Shown piece after piece: positions 62,405-64,000 of a stretch of 64,000 nucleotides of DNA. The DNA lies in assembly GCF_006351925.1 (NCBI RefSeq), contig NZ_CP040924.1, positions 1,048,501-1,112,500 of the forward strand, given 5' to 3'. The notes beneath the pieces are model-generated. The model searched no databases. It was not told where the DNA came from and saw only the letters and a list, made by a program, of their open reading frames with translations. The translations under genes were made by a program, and so were the position numbers. The DNA comes from Clostridium thermarum. Lineage in GTDB: Bacteria > Bacillota > Clostridia > Clostridiales > Clostridiaceae. Position 1 is the stretch's first letter. Each line of letters begins with the position of its first letter.

Positions 62405-62689
62405 ATGTTTACGCACATAGTATTTTTCAAGTTAAATGATCCTAGTAAAGAAAATTTGGAACGTGCCAAGAACATACTTGAGCAAATGGAAGGTAAGATT
62501 CCACAACTAAAGTATATAGAAGTGGGAGTAGATGTTCTACATACAGAAAGATCCTATGATATTGCTTTGATTACAAGATTTGATTCCTTAGAAGATATGC
62601 AGGAATATCAAGTACATCCATACCATGTCAATGAAGTATTGAAAAAATTAAGGCCAATGCTGAAAGGATCATCAGCTGTTGACTACTAA
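62405..62689 (+). CDS. Dabb-family (stress-responsive alpha/beta barrel) protein
   Basis: 94 residues. It begins MFTHIVFFKLND, has YIEVGVDVLHTERSYDIALI in the middle and YQVHPYHVNEVLKKLRPML at the end. These are the features of the dimeric alpha/beta barrel (Dabb) fold, with conserved His4 and His79-type residues. Members vary in role (stress response, ligand binding). SD GAGGAGG. A REP palindrome follows it. Confidence 0.92.
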   Translation: MFTHIVFFKLNDPSKENLERAKNILEQMEGKIPQLKYIEVGVDVLHTERSYDIALITRFDSLEDMQEYQVHPYHVNEVLKKLRPMLKGSSAVDY

Positions 62690-62722
62690 AATAAAATTTA
62701 AAATTTAAATTTATTTAAATTT

Positions 62723-62781
62723 AAAGGGGACGGTTCACAAGAATTAATCAAAATGAATAATTCTTGTGAACCGTCCCCTTT
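62723..62781. repeat. Complete REP palindrome next to the RAYT gene
   Basis: Two inverted arms of 24 bases, perfect, at 62723-62746 and 62758-62781 with an 11-base loop. Each arm holds the 16-mer GGGGACGGTTCACAAG (62726-62741) or its complement (62763-62778). It is the only paired copy in the window and lies 140 bases from the RAYT stop codon. Confidence 0.95.
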
Positions 62782-62921
62782 GATTCAATTCAACTTCAGT
62801 CTGCATGACATAAGAGTTGTCCATCTTTTTTATCCAATTAATGAAACTCATTAACTACAAAAATTTCAAAATCCAATTTAAGCAACAAAATTATCAAAAA
62901 TCAGCTTTAAAAAGTATTAGA
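62782..62921. other. Gap between REP palindrome and RAYT 3' end
   Basis: A/T-rich with no convincing gene; a 60-codon plus-strand frame at 62817 has no SD and overlaps the RAYT gene. No hairpin terminator for the RAYT gene was seen here, so the REP palindrome itself may fill that role. Confidence 0.5.
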
Positions 62922-63854
62922 TTAAGGATTTACAGGAATTTTTTGCCTAATAAAATCCTGAATAATATTTTTATACTGCGGAACAGTTTGTATAAGTAAT
63001 GAACCCCTTTGGGAGAGCCGCCAAGCATTGGATAGGGTGATATTACCAAGCATTAAGCAAATATCTGTAAGTGATAAGTTAGAAAAACTCCTTGCGATAA
63101 CAATGAATAAGGATTTTAACTCATTATTTTTATGGCTATATTTTAGGTGAAGATTTACATCGCACCCTAAATAAGAAGATATAAATTCTTTTATATCTTC
63201 AGGCTGTGTTTCTCTTAAAATAAAACCTCTAGCACTTCTATATTCAGACTTCTCAGATACAAACTCAACTTCCTTTGCTAATTCAATTGAATTCATATTA
63301 TTATAAGCTTTTTTCATAATTTCAACATAAGTTTTCCTTGATTTTATAATATCGCAGCTGAAATGTTGAAGGATAAAGCTTGTATTAAGAATATTGTGAT
63401 GGTCTTTCTTTATACCTAAATATATTGCCAAACTTGAATAAGGATACTTTGAGACATCATTTTTGTAAAGCTTGATATCTTTAGGATTATTATGAATATA
63501 CGCTGATAAAGCAATCAAATAATTATCATTATCTACTATCTTGCTTTTAAATCTATCTTGAAATAAATGGCCATGTCTACCATAGCGCTTATTATAATAT
63601 TGAACATAACTTTGATTTATTGATTTCACGATCTTACTTATATCGGAACCGCAGCAATCAATAATCATGTGAGCGTGGGTTGTCATGAGGCAATAACCAT
63701 AAACATTAAACATATACAAGTCTTTGTACTTTTTAATGAGTTCGAGATACTTTTCCCTATCCTTGTTATCCCTAAAAAGAGAAACCTCGCTAATCGATCT
63801 AACCATAACATGAAGGATTGCACCTGGGAACTTTTTTCTTGCTGTTCTTGGCAT
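62922..63854 (-). CDS. REP-associated tyrosine transposase (RAYT, Y1 type)
   Basis: 310 residues. The N-terminal 140 residues are the IS200-like Y1 transposase domain of the RAYT type: MPRTARKKFPGAILHVMVRS, the HUH pair HAH (60-62, CLMTTHAHMIID), and YVQYYNKRYGRHGHLFQDRF with a catalytic-Tyr candidate at 83. The signature SAYIHNNPK follows. The C-terminal half (to 310) is an extra domain with a DnaA-like/HTH look (LTDICLMLGNITLSNAWRLS). RAYTs cut REP hairpins as single strands and are thought to spread them. The start was set at the ATG after GAGGTGAC; a 14-residue extension lacks an SD. Confidence 0.93.
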   Translation of the reverse strand: MPRTARKKFPGAILHVMVRSISEVSLFRDNKDREKYLELIKKYKDLYMFNVYGYCLMTTHAHMIIDCCGSDISKIVKSINQSYVQYYNKRYGRHGHLFQDRFKSKIVDNDNYLIALSAYIHNNPKDIKLYKNDVSKYPYSSLAIYLGIKKDHHNILNTSFILQHFSCDIIKSRKTYVEIMKKAYNNMNSIELAKEVEFVSEKSEYRSARGFILRETQPEDIKEFISSYLGCDVNLHLKYSHKNNELKSLFIVIARSFSNLSLTDICLMLGNITLSNAWRLSQRGSLLIQTVPQYKNIIQDFIRQKIPVNP

Positions 63855-63918
63855 ATTTGTCACCTCTCTAATATTAATTATTATAGCCTTGAGCATAATT
63901 CTAATGCCTTGATATTAC

Positions 63919-63943
63919 TAGCCCGTAAGGGCTAATTTTTTTT
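63919..63943 (+). terminator. Hairpin upstream of the RAYT gene
   Basis: TAGCCC-GTAA-GGGCTA followed by a run of nine T on the plus strand. It would end transcription coming from the left, that is, antisense to the RAYT gene. Confidence 0.8.
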
Positions 63944-64000
63944 TATCACTCAAATATATGTCATAGGATTTCCTCACTTTTTGTCGAATTATACTATATA

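Noticed and set aside
62817..62999. 60-codon plus-strand open frame
   Set aside because: No SD, A/T-driven composition, overlaps the RAYT gene.
1..64000. tRNA or rRNA genes
   Set aside because: No cloverleaf with GTTC-AA-type T loops or rRNA core sequences was noticed by eye; a tRNA scan would settle this.

Overview
The window looks like the chromosome of a low-GC, Gram-positive, spore-former-type Firmicute, most likely a Clostridium (Clostridiaceae) or close relative. The evidence is A/T-rich codon use, strong Shine-Dalgarno (SD) sequences, U-tailed intrinsic terminators, and Bacillus/Clostridium gene blocks: acpS-ydcC-alr-ndoAI-ndoA, ftsEX-ctp-minJ-uvrBA, and rapZ-yvcK-whiA. I cannot name the species. 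I saw no rRNA, tRNA or CRISPR array.

Layout. (1) 1-18.7 kb is a cell-surface region. It holds the end of a polysaccharide polymerase gene, a GT2 glycosyltransferase, an insertion sequence, a highly expressed S-layer protein without SLH domains, a SLAP-domain S-layer assembly protein, an AlgJ/AlgI-type O-acetylation pair on the other strand, the accessory translocase SecA2, a polysaccharide pyruvyl transferase, a Wzx-type flippase, an F420-hydrogenase-beta-like protein and a priming sugar transferase. Together these suggest SecA2-dependent export of the S-layer protein and its anchoring to a pyruvylated, possibly acetylated, wall polysaccharide. (2) 18.8-30.5 kb is mixed: a zinc-ribbon membrane-protein gene broken by an in-frame TGA, two ABC-2 permeases without an ATPase, a zinc-ribbon/Yip1-like protein, YihY, RfbD, TagA-like, a short SSB, an NADH:rubredoxin-reductase-like flavoprotein and unknown proteins. 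(3) 30.6-34 kb is acpS, a YdcC/GerS-like lipoprotein, alr and the ndoAI/ndoA (MazEF) toxin-antitoxin pair. (4) 34-41.4 kb carries envelope and division genes: peptidoglycan-binding protein, YitT, FtsE, FtsX, PcsB-like M23 hydrolase, Ctp protease and MinJ-like PDZ protein. (5) 41.4-44.3 kb is an IS91-like element, a lipoprotein and a transposition-ATPase remnant. (6) 44.5-55.6 kb holds uvrB-uvrA, an FHA/FtsW-RodA/PBP trio, uvrC and murB. (7) 55.7-64 kb holds a purine riboswitch with its permease, rapZ-yvcK-whiA, a YtoI-like CBS protein, a Dabb protein and a REP-associated tyrosine transposase (RAYT).

The most interesting hidden features are non-coding. Between the flavoprotein gene and an unknown gene (29.03-29.21 kb) is a complete but unannotated transcription unit on the minus strand. 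It has a near-consensus promoter flanked by two Fur-box-like palindromes, about 120 nt of RNA with three C-rich single-stranded stretches, and an intrinsic terminator. This is the architecture of an iron-regulated small RNA (FsrA/RyhB-like in concept), and one C-rich segment can pair with the SD of the neighbouring flavoprotein gene.

A second system is the RAYT gene with a 16-base REP unit (GGGGACGGTTCACAAG). It occurs as a perfect long palindrome beside the RAYT, as solo copies in intergenic DNA, and inside the reading frames of a permease pair and a purine transporter. A third is a family of palindromic repeats with shared AT-rich arms (AATGAGTAATTAGTAATGAG type) and at least three interchangeable hairpin cores, placed between operons.
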